This document shows, piece by piece, positions 1 to 5,357 of a DNA stretch of 5,587 nucleotides. This DNA is from Oscillospiraceae bacterium (GTDB taxonomy: Bacteria; Bacillota; Clostridia; Oscillospirales; Acutalibacteraceae). The notes under the pieces are model-generated. The model did not search any database, was not told the origin of the DNA, and was given only the letters and a program-made list of their open reading frames with translations. Position 1 is the stretch's first letter. The number at the start of each line of letters is the position of its first letter. A program made the translations under genes and the position numbers. The stretch is from contig DNGF01000158.1 of assembly GCA_003486665.1 (NCBI GenBank), positions 614 to 6,200 on the forward strand, in the 5' to 3' direction.

Positions 1-2
1 CG

Positions 3-650
3 GGACTTGTCGGATCGGGCAGAAGTGAAATGATGAATTCAATCTTCGGCGCGGAACCGAAATCATCGGGTGAGGTTTTCATCAAGGGGAAAAAGGTTAA
101 CATCAAGAGTCCTTACTCGGCAATTAAGCACGGACTTGCGATGGTTACGGAAAACAGACGTGAAACAGGCTTTTTCCACAACTTTGATATTAAGCAGAAT
201 ATTTCAATTCTGCCGTTTATAAAATCGTCAACGCTCGGCGGTGCCGGCGGACTGACAAGCGGCAAATTTGAAAAAGAATGTGCCGAGGCTCAGAAAAAGA
301 GCCTGAACATCAAATGCTATTCCGTAGATCAGGGTATCACGGAGCTTTCGGGCGGCAATCAGCAGAAAGTAATTCTCGGCAAATGGGTAGCCGCCGATTC
401 ACAGATAATTATTTTTGACGAACCGACAAAGGGTATCGACATCGGCAGTAAGAGTGAGATTTATACCCTTATGCGTAAGCTTGCCGACGAGGGCAAGGGC
501 GTGCTTGTTGTTTCGTCGGAGCTGCCGGAGCTTCTCGCAGTTTGCGACACGATCCATGTTTTCAGAGAAGGCAAAATAGTTAAGACCTTCCCGCACAGAG
601 AAGCAACAGAAGAAAATATCATCAAAGCGTCTACGGCGGATATCGCCTGA
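3..650 (+). CDS. alsA: D-allose ABC importer ATP-binding subunit AlsA, C-terminal part (5' end outside window)
   Basis: This is the cytoplasmic ATPase of a carbohydrate-uptake-2 (RbsA/AlsA type) ABC importer, which powers allose transport through AlsC. Only 215 residues are present; family members have about 500 with two fused ATPase domains, so the window holds most of the second domain. Translation is open from the window edge, and the methionines at 30 and 33 are internal. The first nine residues, GLVGSGRSE, form the degenerate Walker A of domain 2, which lacks the usual lysine. The signature LSGGNQQK lies at 345-368, Walker B IIIFDEPT at about 406-429, and VSSELPE replaces the H-loop histidine, as is normal for this half. 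Stretches such as GFFxNFxIxQN and ITELSGGNQQK match E. coli AlsA as I recall it. A 23-nt gap leads to alsC, so the two are cotranscribed. RbsA is the main alternative, but the neighbours favour AlsA. Confidence 0.93.
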   Translation, partial: GLVGSGRSEMMNSIFGAEPKSSGEVFIKGKKVNIKSPYSAIKHGLAMVTENRRETGFFHNFDIKQNISILPFIKSSTLGGAGGLTSGKFEKECAEAQKKSLNIKCYSVDQGITELSGGNQQKVILGKWVAADSQIIIFDEPTKGIDIGSKSEIYTLMRKLADEGKGVLVVSSELPELLAVCDTIHVFREGKIVKTFPHREATEENIIKASTADIA

Positions 651-656
651 ATAAAG

Positions 657-663
657 AAAGGAA
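657..663 (+). promoter_or_regulatory. Ribosome binding site of alsC (decides the start)
   Basis: AAAGGAA lies 10 nt before the ATG at 674. The in-frame GTG at 665 is only one base beyond this motif, too close to be served by it. I therefore start alsC at 674. Confidence 0.7.
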
Positions 664-673
664 CGTGAATACC

Positions 674-1651
674 ATGTCTGAAAAAATAAAGCAGGTTAAA
701 CCCAAAGAAAAACTCACTTTTAATATGATCTGGCAGAAGTACGGTACATTCGGAATTCTCATAATTTTGCTTCTCATTCTTGCAGTTATGCGACCCGGTA
801 CTTTCTTCTCCACGGCAACAATAACACAGATTCTTTCGCAAAGCTCGGTTAACATCCTTATTGCGATGGGCGAATTCTTTGCAATCCTTATTGCAGGTAT
901 CGACCTTTCGGTCGGTTCGGTCGTTGCCCTGACCGGTATGGTTTCGGCTCAGATGATGGTCGCAGGCATAAATCCGCTGCTTGCTGTTTTGCTCGGCGTA
1001 ATCTTCGGCGGCTTCCTCGGCTTTATCAACGGTCTTCTCATCAACGTAACGGGACTTCATCCGTTCATCATCACACTCGGTACGCAGTCGATTTTCAGAG
1101 GCGTAACACTCATTATTTCAAATTCAAGCGCGGTTTTCGGATTCCCGAAATCATTCACAAACTTTATTTCGTACAAGGTTTTTGATCTTCTTCCGATCGT
1201 TGCAATAATTGCAATCGTTGTGGCACTTCTCCTCTCGTTCCTGACGAGAAAAACAAAGGTCGGCAGAAATATTTACGCACTCGGCGGCAACAAAGAGTCC
1301 GCATGGTACTCAGGTATCAATGTTAATATGCACACCCTGATCGTGTTCATAATTTCAGGTATCTGTGCAGGTATTGCAGGTATTGTACTTCTCGGACGTG
1401 TCGGTTCAGCTGAGCCGGCAGCTGCAACGGGCTTTGAAACCTACGCAATTGCAGCTTCGATTATCGGCGGAACAAGCTTCTTCGGCGGCAAGGGCAAGAT
1501 CTTCGGCGTTGTAATGGGCGGTCTTATCATCGGCGTTATCAACTACGGTCTTAACATTCTCGCAGTTCCGAGCGTTTGGCAGCAGGTTGTTATGGGCTTG
1601 CTCATCATCGGTTCCGTTGCACTTGACAGATTCGTAGCTCGCAAGAAATAA
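674..1651 (+). CDS. alsC: D-allose ABC importer permease AlsC
   Basis: This integral membrane permease belongs to the RbsC/AlsC (BPD_transp_2) family and should form a homodimeric channel that AlsA drives and AlsB feeds. At 325 residues it is close to the family norm. After a charged cytoplasmic N-terminus of about 20 residues, the first hydrophobic segment covers roughly residues 26-38, and further membrane segments follow through the rest of the protein. Family hallmarks are visible: GIDLSVGS at residues 75-82, the segment with HPFIITLGT, and the cytoplasmic coupling loop GNKESAWYSGINV at about 205-217, which resembles the GNREAARLSGINV type of this family. IIGGTSFFGGKG follows near residue 260. 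It sits 23 nt after alsA and 24 nt before alsE. The sequence alone does not separate allose from ribose permeases; the assignment rests on the neighbours. Confidence 0.92.
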   Translation: MSEKIKQVKPKEKLTFNMIWQKYGTFGILIILLLILAVMRPGTFFSTATITQILSQSSVNILIAMGEFFAILIAGIDLSVGSVVALTGMVSAQMMVAGINPLLAVLLGVIFGGFLGFINGLLINVTGLHPFIITLGTQSIFRGVTLIISNSSAVFGFPKSFTNFISYKVFDLLPIVAIIAIVVALLLSFLTRKTKVGRNIYALGGNKESAWYSGINVNMHTLIVFIISGICAGIAGIVLLGRVGSAEPAAATGFETYAIAASIIGGTSFFGGKGKIFGVVMGGLIIGVINYGLNILAVPSVWQQVVMGLLIIGSVALDRFVARKK

Positions 1652-1660
1652 TTCAATTGC

Positions 1661-1669
1661 AAAGAGGTG
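1661..1669 (+). promoter_or_regulatory. Ribosome binding site of alsE (decides the start)
   Basis: AAAGAGGTG lies 6 nt before the ATG at 1676. The upstream in-frame GTG at 1667 is part of this Shine-Dalgarno itself and so cannot be the start. Confidence 0.75.
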
Positions 1670-1675
1670 CTTTTT

Positions 1676-2359
1676 ATGAAACCAATGTTTAATCCGTCGC
1701 TCATGTGTATGGATCTCCTTGATATCAAAAATCAGACGGAAATCCTCAACGAAAGATGCGACCTGTATCATGTGGATATAATGGACGGTCACTTCGTCAA
1801 GAACATCACACTTTCACCCGATTTTGTAAAAGCTTTTTCGACTATCGCAAAGAAACCGATTGATTGTCACTTGATGGTTACAACCCCCGATGATTACATC
1901 GAAACACTCGCTGAGGCCGGGGCAGGCTATATCTGCCCCCATGCCGAAACGATAGTCAACGACGCTTTCAGAATCATGAATAAGATTGAGTCGCTCGGCT
2001 GTAAAAAGGGTGTTGTACTCAGCCCCTCAACTCCGCTCTCGGCAATTAAGCACTATATCAACAGAATTGATAAGCTTACGATAATGTCTGTTGATCCCGG
2101 CTTCGCAGGACAGCCGTTCATTGAAGAAATGCTTGACAAAATCAGCGAGGCAAGAGAGCTTAAAGAAAAGTACGGCTACAAATATCTTATTGAGGTTGAC
2201 GGATCATGCAATCAGAAAACCTTTAAGCGGCTTTATGACGCAGGAACAGAGGTTTTCATTGTCGGATCTTCCGGACTTTTCTCGAAAGATCCCGATCTTA
2301 CAAAGGCATGGGACATCATGACAGATGAATTCAAAACCTTGACAGGCGCAGAAATATAA
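1676..2359 (+). CDS. alsE: D-allulose-6-phosphate 3-epimerase AlsE
   Basis: This cytoplasmic TIM-barrel enzyme of the ribulose-phosphate 3-epimerase family converts D-allulose 6-phosphate to D-fructose 6-phosphate, the last step of allose breakdown. The protein has 227 residues; E. coli AlsE has about 231. Expected metal ligands are all present: H32 and D34 in HVDIMDGHF, H65 in DCHLMVT, and D175 in EVDGSCN. D34 and D175 are also the catalytic acid/base pair in this family. The phosphate-binding region FIVGSSGLF is near the C-terminus. SLMCMDLL, VDPGFAGQPFI and SGLF followed by a charged tail match AlsE rather than ordinary Rpe, which typically reads SGNYxxYLV and SA(I/V)F at these places. A 29-nt gap with its own Shine-Dalgarno leads to alsK. 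Confidence 0.94.
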   Translation: MKPMFNPSLMCMDLLDIKNQTEILNERCDLYHVDIMDGHFVKNITLSPDFVKAFSTIAKKPIDCHLMVTTPDDYIETLAEAGAGYICPHAETIVNDAFRIMNKIESLGCKKGVVLSPSTPLSAIKHYINRIDKLTIMSVDPGFAGQPFIEEMLDKISEARELKEKYGYKYLIEVDGSCNQKTFKRLYDAGTEVFIVGSSGLFSKDPDLTKAWDIMTDEFKTLTGAEI

Positions 2360-2373
2360 TTGATTTCCTGCCG

Positions 2374-2380
2374 AAGGAGG
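2374..2380 (+). promoter_or_regulatory. Ribosome binding site of alsK (decides the start)
   Basis: A near-perfect AAGGAGG lies 8 nt before the ATG at 2389. The in-frame GTG at 2380 overlaps the last G of the motif and is rejected as a start. Confidence 0.85.
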
Positions 2381-2388
2381 TGGACAGG

Positions 2389-3297
2389 ATGGGAAATTTG
2401 ACTTTGGGTATTGACATCGGCGGAACAAATTTCAGAATCGGCGCAGTTGACGAAGAGGGCAATATCAGTTACTTTGAAAAGAATTCGAGCAGAATTTTTG
2501 ACACGGGCGATGTTGTGGAGATAATTCACAAGGAAATTGAAGCCTATATGGACAGATACGGTATCCGTGATTCCGTCAGAGCCGCGGCGGTCGGAATCCC
2601 GTCAATAGTCAGCAAGGATAAGAAAACAATAATTTCAACCCCGAACCTTAAAGGTTTCAACAATATCCGATTCAGCGATAAGCTTCAGGATAAGCTCAGT
2701 ATGCCGGTTTTTCTTGACAGAGATGTAAATTTTCTCCTCATGAACGACATGGATAAACTGAAAATTGACAATACTAAAACCGTACTCGGATTTTATATCG
2801 GAACAGGCTTCGGAAACGCGATGTGCATAAACGGCAAGCTTTACGCCGGCAAGAACGGTGCGGCAGGAGAGCTTGGACACATTCCTCTTTATGATGTTGA
2901 CGAGGAATGCACCTGCGGAAACATCGGCTGCTCGGAAACCAGATGTTCGGGCAAAAGACTTGAATATCTTGCGGAAAAATATTTTCCCGATGTTCCGATA
3001 AGAGAGGTTTTCAAGTACCACGGAAATTCACCGATTATCTTAAAATTCGTAAGGGATCTTGCAATTCCTATCGCAACCGAGATAAATATTCTCGACCCCG
3101 ACTATTCGATAATCGCGGGCGGTGTAACTTTCATGGAGGGCTTTCCGAAAGACGTTCTTCTCGAAGCTGTTCACGAAAAGGTGCGTAAGCCTTATCCGGA
3201 GGAAAACCTTGAGATCATGTTCACCGAGCATGATCAGCAGAGCGGAATTTACGGCAGCGGAATTTACGCTCATCAGATGTTAAAAAGTATTATCTGA
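2389..3297 (+). CDS. alsK: D-allose kinase AlsK (ROK family)
   Basis: This ROK-family sugar kinase is predicted to phosphorylate cytoplasmic D-allose at C6 with ATP. It has 302 residues, the usual ROK length, with no N-terminal helix-turn-helix, so it is an enzyme rather than a ROK repressor. The phosphate-binding motif GIDIGGTN covers residues 7-14. The likely catalytic base is D112 in RDVN, which replaces the more usual NDAN. The ROK zinc site is complete: H164 in GELGHIPL, then C174, C176 and C181 in CTCGNIGC. SKDKKTIISTPNL and CSET followed by CSG resemble E. coli AlsK rather than glucokinases, and the gene position agrees. It ends in TGA, followed by a 95-nt gap before alsB. A different hexose specificity cannot be excluded from sequence alone. 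Confidence 0.9.
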   Translation: MGNLTLGIDIGGTNFRIGAVDEEGNISYFEKNSSRIFDTGDVVEIIHKEIEAYMDRYGIRDSVRAAAVGIPSIVSKDKKTIISTPNLKGFNNIRFSDKLQDKLSMPVFLDRDVNFLLMNDMDKLKIDNTKTVLGFYIGTGFGNAMCINGKLYAGKNGAAGELGHIPLYDVDEECTCGNIGCSETRCSGKRLEYLAEKYFPDVPIREVFKYHGNSPIILKFVRDLAIPIATEINILDPDYSIIAGGVTFMEGFPKDVLLEAVHEKVRKPYPEENLEIMFTEHDQQSGIYGSGIYAHQMLKSII

Positions 3298-3328
3298 CGG
3301 CAGACTGAGCCGTTGGTAATATAAAAAA

Positions 3329-3352
3329 CGGAAGCCGTTAAATCGGTTGCCG
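3329..3352 (+). other. Intercistronic hairpin between alsK and alsB
   Basis: CGGAAGCCG at 3329-3337 can pair with CGGTTGCCG at 3344-3352 around a 6-nt loop TTAAAT. Eight of nine positions pair, one as a G-U wobble, with one A-G mismatch. A smaller AACGG/CCGTT hairpin (3327-3339) competes with it. The following A-rich run has no T-tract, so it is not an intrinsic terminator. A role in RNA processing or mRNA stability ahead of the binding-protein gene is inference. Confidence 0.45.
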
Positions 3353-3392
3353 AAAAACAAATTTTAAATTTAAGACAGAAAGGATAATCACT

Positions 3393-4355
3393 ATGAAAAA
3401 GACACGAATTCTCAGCATTATCTTGGCAGCGGTTATGGTATTCGCACTCGTACTCACAGGCTGCGGAGCAGGCGGCAACGCAGACAAGAACACAGGCAGC
3501 GCAGACTACGCAGTTATTCTTAAGCCGCTTTCAAACGACTTCTGGGCAAAGATGAAGGACGGTATCTTGGAAGAGGCAAAGGCACAGGGCGTTACGGTTG
3601 ATGTTTTCGCCGCAACAACAGAGGAAGACACAGAGGGTCAGCTCAAGATCCTTGAAAACTGCATCAACAAGGGCTACAAGGCAATCGGTGTTGCTCCGCT
3701 TTCACCGACAAACCTTATCAACGGTATCGTTGAGGCTAACAAGAAGGGCATCTATGTAATGAATATCGACGAAAAGATTGATATGGATACTCTTAAGTCG
3801 GCAGGCGGCAGCGTTATCGCTTTCGCAACAACGGATAACGAAAAGGTCGGCGAAAAGGGCGCACAGTATATCATTGATCAGCTTGCAAACGGCGGCGAGG
3901 TTGCTATCATCGAGGGCAAAGCAGGTAACGCTTCGGGTGAAGCAAGAAAGACCGGCGCAACAAACGCATTCAAGGCTGATTCAAAGATCAAGCTTGTGGC
4001 ATCACAGCCGGCAGACTGGGATCGTCAGAAGGCACTTGACACAGCGGCAAGTATGCTTCAGTCAAACCCGAACATCAAGGCTATTTATTGCTGCAACGAC
4101 ACAATGGCACTCGGCGTACTCCAGGCAGTTAAGAACGCGGGCAAGGACGTTATCGTAGTTGGTACAGACGGTGCGGAAGAGGCTCTCCAGAGTGTTAAAG
4201 CAGGCGAGCTTTCGGCAACGGTTGCACAGGACTCCGCAGGAATCGGCGCAACATCGCTTAAGCGTATGATCCAGGCTGTTAACAATAACGAAAAAATTGA
4301 CGCTAACGCAACTCCCGAAACAATCCCGGTTGACTCCAACCTTGTTACCAAATAA
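3393..4355 (+). CDS. alsB: D-allose-binding lipoprotein AlsB (ABC importer substrate-binding protein)
   Basis: This extracellular, membrane-anchored periplasmic-binding-protein-fold receptor captures D-allose and delivers it to AlsC/AlsA. The start has AAAGGA at 3379-3384, 8 nt upstream. The 320-residue product opens with a lipoprotein signal: MKKTR, a hydrophobic stretch to about residue 21, and lipobox LTGC with the lipidated cysteine at C24. A short Gly/Asn-rich linker precedes the two-lobed domain. The match to E. coli AlsB is striking as I recall it: YAVILKPLSN, DEKIDMDxLK, VAIIEGKAGNASGEAR, KLVASQPADWDR, NPNIKAIYC and VVGTDG. E. coli AlsB is a soluble periplasmic protein; the lipoprotein form suits a Gram-positive cell. 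Lysine codons are about 24 AAG to 5 AAA by my count, unlike the near-even use in alsK, which suggests selection for high expression. Ribose could be a secondary ligand. Confidence 0.95.
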   Translation: MKKTRILSIILAAVMVFALVLTGCGAGGNADKNTGSADYAVILKPLSNDFWAKMKDGILEEAKAQGVTVDVFAATTEEDTEGQLKILENCINKGYKAIGVAPLSPTNLINGIVEANKKGIYVMNIDEKIDMDTLKSAGGSVIAFATTDNEKVGEKGAQYIIDQLANGGEVAIIEGKAGNASGEARKTGATNAFKADSKIKLVASQPADWDRQKALDTAASMLQSNPNIKAIYCCNDTMALGVLQAVKNAGKDVIVVGTDGAEEALQSVKAGELSATVAQDSAGIGATSLKRMIQAVNNNEKIDANATPETIPVDSNLVTK

Positions 4356-4357
4356 AT

Positions 4358-4379
4358 AAGGTTCTTTCCTCCGAACTTT
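4358..4379 (+). terminator. Weak terminator-like hairpin just after alsB
   Basis: AAGGTTC at 4358-4364 pairs with GAACTTT at 4373-4379 (7 bp, one G-U) around an 8-nt loop, beginning three bases after the alsB stop. The stem is AT-rich and is followed by ATTATATG rather than a clean T-run, so termination would be inefficient. Confidence 0.3.
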
Positions 4380-4385
4380 ATTATA

Positions 4386-4403
4386 TGTAATCTGTAGATT
4401 ACA
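4386..4403. promoter_or_regulatory. Perfect 8-2-8 palindrome downstream of alsB
   Basis: TGTAATCT and AGATTACA are exact inverted repeats separated by GT. The site is the size of a typical dimeric regulator's operator but could equally be a small RNA hairpin. There is no gene start near it, and no regulator in the window is available to bind it. Confidence 0.35.
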
Positions 4404-4407
4404 AAAG

Positions 4408-4441
4408 CTCCGGGACACCTATTGCATACTGCGTTCCGGAG
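4408..4441 (+). other. GC-rich stem-loop without T-tract
   Basis: CTCCGGGA at 4408-4415 pairs with TTCCGGAG at 4434-4441 (8 bp, one G-U) around an 18-nt loop. No T-run follows on the + strand. Read on the - strand it would be followed by GCTTTTGT, a poor T-tract. It may be part of a structured 3' untranslated region. Confidence 0.35.
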
Positions 4442-4483
4442 TATGAGTGAAAAGATGTCGGCTCGATCGGCTCACTTCTCAGA

Positions 4484-4515
4484 CAATACCGTGCGCCGCA
4501 ATTTGTGCGGTATTG
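4484..4515 (+). terminator. Candidate transcription terminator of the als operon
   Basis: CAATACCG at 4484-4491 pairs perfectly with CGGTATTG at 4508-4515, and wobble pairing can lengthen the stem inward by four pairs. The downstream sequence reaches TATATTTTCC only about 10 nt later, so the T-tract is displaced. This is the best stem in the first 200 nt after alsB, but it is not a textbook terminator. Confidence 0.35.
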
Positions 4516-4608
4516 CCCATCATATATTTTCCCCTTCTATTTTCCAAAAAACTGCTTTACGAGTTAAGATTGACCGACATTTTTGTTTGATGGGACTGCC
4601 GCGCATTT

Positions 4609-4680
4609 AGCGAAGAACGAAGAGCAAAGAGTGTTTCGTTTGATGCTATGTTTATGGCACGCTTTGCTCTTCTAAACGCT
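4609..4680. repeat. Long inverted repeat, possible dispersed intergenic repeat element
   Basis: GAAGAGCAAAG at 4619-4629 and CTTTGCTCTTC at 4662-4672 are perfect 11-bp inverted repeats. A short outer AGCG/CGCT pairing (4609-4612 with 4677-4680) adds to the stem across an internal loop, and an inner GTGTT/GGCAC pairing continues it. Only TTTT followed by ATG comes after it, so it is a poor terminator in either direction. Its size and imperfect nested arms resemble a small non-coding repeat unit, but one copy in the window cannot prove that it recurs. Confidence 0.4.
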
Positions 4681-4720
4681 TTTATGTCCACTCGCAGTAT
4701 CAATATACAGCTTCGGGGCA

Positions 4721-4736
4721 AAGAAAACGTTTTCTT
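4721..4736. promoter_or_regulatory. Putative LacI/CcpA-type operator upstream of rpiB
   Basis: AAGAAAACGTTTTCTT is a perfect 16-bp palindrome with the central CG step typical of LacI/GalR-family operators. It agrees with the Gram-positive cre consensus TGWAANCGNTNWCA at 12 of 14 positions, missing only the outermost T and A. It lies about 20 nt upstream of the candidate rpiB promoter. Binding by CcpA or by a dedicated LacI-family sugar regulator is inference. Confidence 0.5.
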
Positions 4737-4747
4737 CATCTAAATGC

Positions 4748-4776
4748 ACGACAGTCTCGCAATATATACTTATAAC
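4748..4776 (+). promoter_or_regulatory. Candidate sigma-A promoter of rpiB
   Basis: A -35-like ACGACA (4748-4753) and a -10-like TATAAC (4771-4776) are separated by exactly 17 nt. The -10 matches the consensus at 5 of 6 positions and the -35 at 4 of 6. Transcription would begin near 4783, inside the left arm of the dyad at 4780-4826. The overlapping TATACT at 4765-4770 has no suitable -35. Confidence 0.4.
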
Positions 4777-4779
4777 CGC

Positions 4780-4826
4780 TGATTAAATTTCAGCACAGTG
4801 CGAAACTTTGTGCCGCAATTTAATCA
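4780..4826 (+). promoter_or_regulatory. Leader stem-loop or operator dyad in front of rpiB
   Basis: TGATTAAATT at 4780-4789 and AATTTAATCA at 4817-4826 are perfect 10-bp inverted repeats. Inside them, GCACA (4793-4797) pairs with TGTGC (4809-4813), giving a two-tier hairpin. It ends about 12 nt before the rpiB Shine-Dalgarno and is not followed by a T-tract. It could be a 5'-leader hairpin affecting translation or stability, or, because it covers the predicted transcription start, a DNA operator. Confidence 0.45.
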
Positions 4827-4837
4827 ACGATTATTTG

Positions 4838-4845
4838 AAAGGTGG
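4838..4845 (+). promoter_or_regulatory. Ribosome binding site of rpiB (decides the start)
   Basis: AAAGGTGG ends 7 nt before the ATG at 4853. The 15 upstream in-frame codons, beginning with a TTG at 4808, fall inside the leader dyad and have no homology to RpiB, so they are not coding. Confidence 0.8.
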
Positions 4846-4852
4846 TTTTTCT

Positions 4853-5296
4853 ATGAAAATTGCAATAGGCTGTGACCATGTCGGATTTGAACTGAAAGGC
4901 AAGGTCATTGAGCATCTTAAAGAAAAAGGAATTGAAGTTGTTGACTTCGGCACAAACAGTACCGAGCGCACGGATTATCCGATTTACGGCAAGGCGGTAG
5001 GCGAGGCAGTCGCATCGGGCGAGTGCGACAAGGGTATTCTCATCTGCGGCACTGGCGTAGGCATTTCGCTGGCGGCGAACAAGGTCAAGGGTATACGCGC
5101 CGTTGTTTGCAGCGAGCCGTATTCGGCACTGCTTTCAAGACAACACAATGACACAAACGTGCTTGCTTTCGGTGCGAGGGTTGTAGGTCTTGATCTTGCA
5201 TTGATGATCGTTGACGCATGGCTTTCGGGAGTTTACGAGGGCGGACGTCATGCAAAGAGAGTGCAGATGCTTGCAGATATTGAAAATGAAAGATAA
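4853..5296 (+). CDS. rpiB: RpiB/LacAB-family isomerase: ribose-5-phosphate isomerase B, probable allose-6-phosphate isomerase
   Basis: This small cytoplasmic sugar-phosphate aldose-ketose isomerase has 147 residues, against 149 in E. coli RpiB. In E. coli RpiB (also called AlsI) interconverts ribose 5-phosphate and ribulose 5-phosphate, and allose 6-phosphate and allulose 6-phosphate. Here the second reaction would supply AlsE and close the pathway. Visible motifs are GCDHVGFELK at residues 6-15 with D8 and H9, ERTDYP at 38-43, and the catalytic-cysteine segment ICGTGVGIS with C65. SEPYSALLSRQHNDTNVLAFGARVVG follows in two family blocks, and YEGGRH contains a phosphate-contacting arginine. 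The protein matches RpiB rather than the LacA/LacB pair. It stands 497 nt from alsB with its own candidate promoter, and the terminator at 5309 ends its transcript. A housekeeping pentose-phosphate role, alone or in addition, is possible. Confidence 0.94.
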   Translation: MKIAIGCDHVGFELKGKVIEHLKEKGIEVVDFGTNSTERTDYPIYGKAVGEAVASGECDKGILICGTGVGISLAANKVKGIRAVVCSEPYSALLSRQHNDTNVLAFGARVVGLDLALMIVDAWLSGVYEGGRHAKRVQMLADIENER

Positions 5297-5308
5297 ATAG
5301 GCAGAAAT

Positions 5309-5357
5309 AAGCTGTAGCCCGATTCCGTATAATGTCGGAACGGACCGCAGCTTTTTT
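5309..5357 (+). terminator. Intrinsic terminator after rpiB
   Basis: AAGCTG at 5309-5314 pairs with CAGCTT at 5348-5353. An inner stem pairs CCG and TTCCG (5319-5321, 5323-5327) with CGGAA and CGG (5336-5343), with one bulged A. Six T residues follow at 5352-5357. It begins 12 nt after the rpiB stop and is the clearest Rho-independent terminator in the window. Confidence 0.88.

Noticed and set aside
665..673. GTG start for alsC nine bases upstream of the chosen ATG
   Set aside because: It is only one base beyond the Shine-Dalgarno, too close for initiation; the ATG at 674 has a 10-nt spacer and gives the usual family length.
461..1060. 199-codon open frame on the - strand
   Set aside because: It lies antisense across the end of alsA and the start of alsC, which are both clearly coding; its product is rich in charged residues and Cys with no recognisable domain.
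1406..1792. 128-codon open frame on the - strand
   Set aside because: Antisense to alsC and alsE, spans their junction, and resembles no known protein.
2635..3021. 128-codon open frame on the - strand
   Set aside because: Antisense to the conserved core of alsK, including its zinc motif region; a shadow of that gene.
3313..3375. Separate promoter for alsB
   Set aside because: TTGCCG and AT-rich hexamers exist in the gap, but no -35/-10 pair has acceptable spacing and match.
3778..4158. 126-codon open frame on the + strand inside alsB
   Set aside because: Out of frame within a very well conserved gene, and its Arg/Gln/Ser-rich product is typical of a frame shadow.
4386..4515. Known riboswitch or T-box leader
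   Set aside because: No conserved core motif of a class I know could be found, and the structures follow alsB rather than directly preceding a gene.
4422..4610. 62-codon open frame on the + strand in the gap
   Set aside because: It begins with TTG inside a hairpin loop, has no Shine-Dalgarno, and runs through another hairpin.
4557..4739. 60-codon open frame on the - strand in the gap
   Set aside because: It runs through the 11-bp inverted repeat and starts beside the LacI-like palindrome; no domain is visible. It is more likely repeat DNA read as protein.
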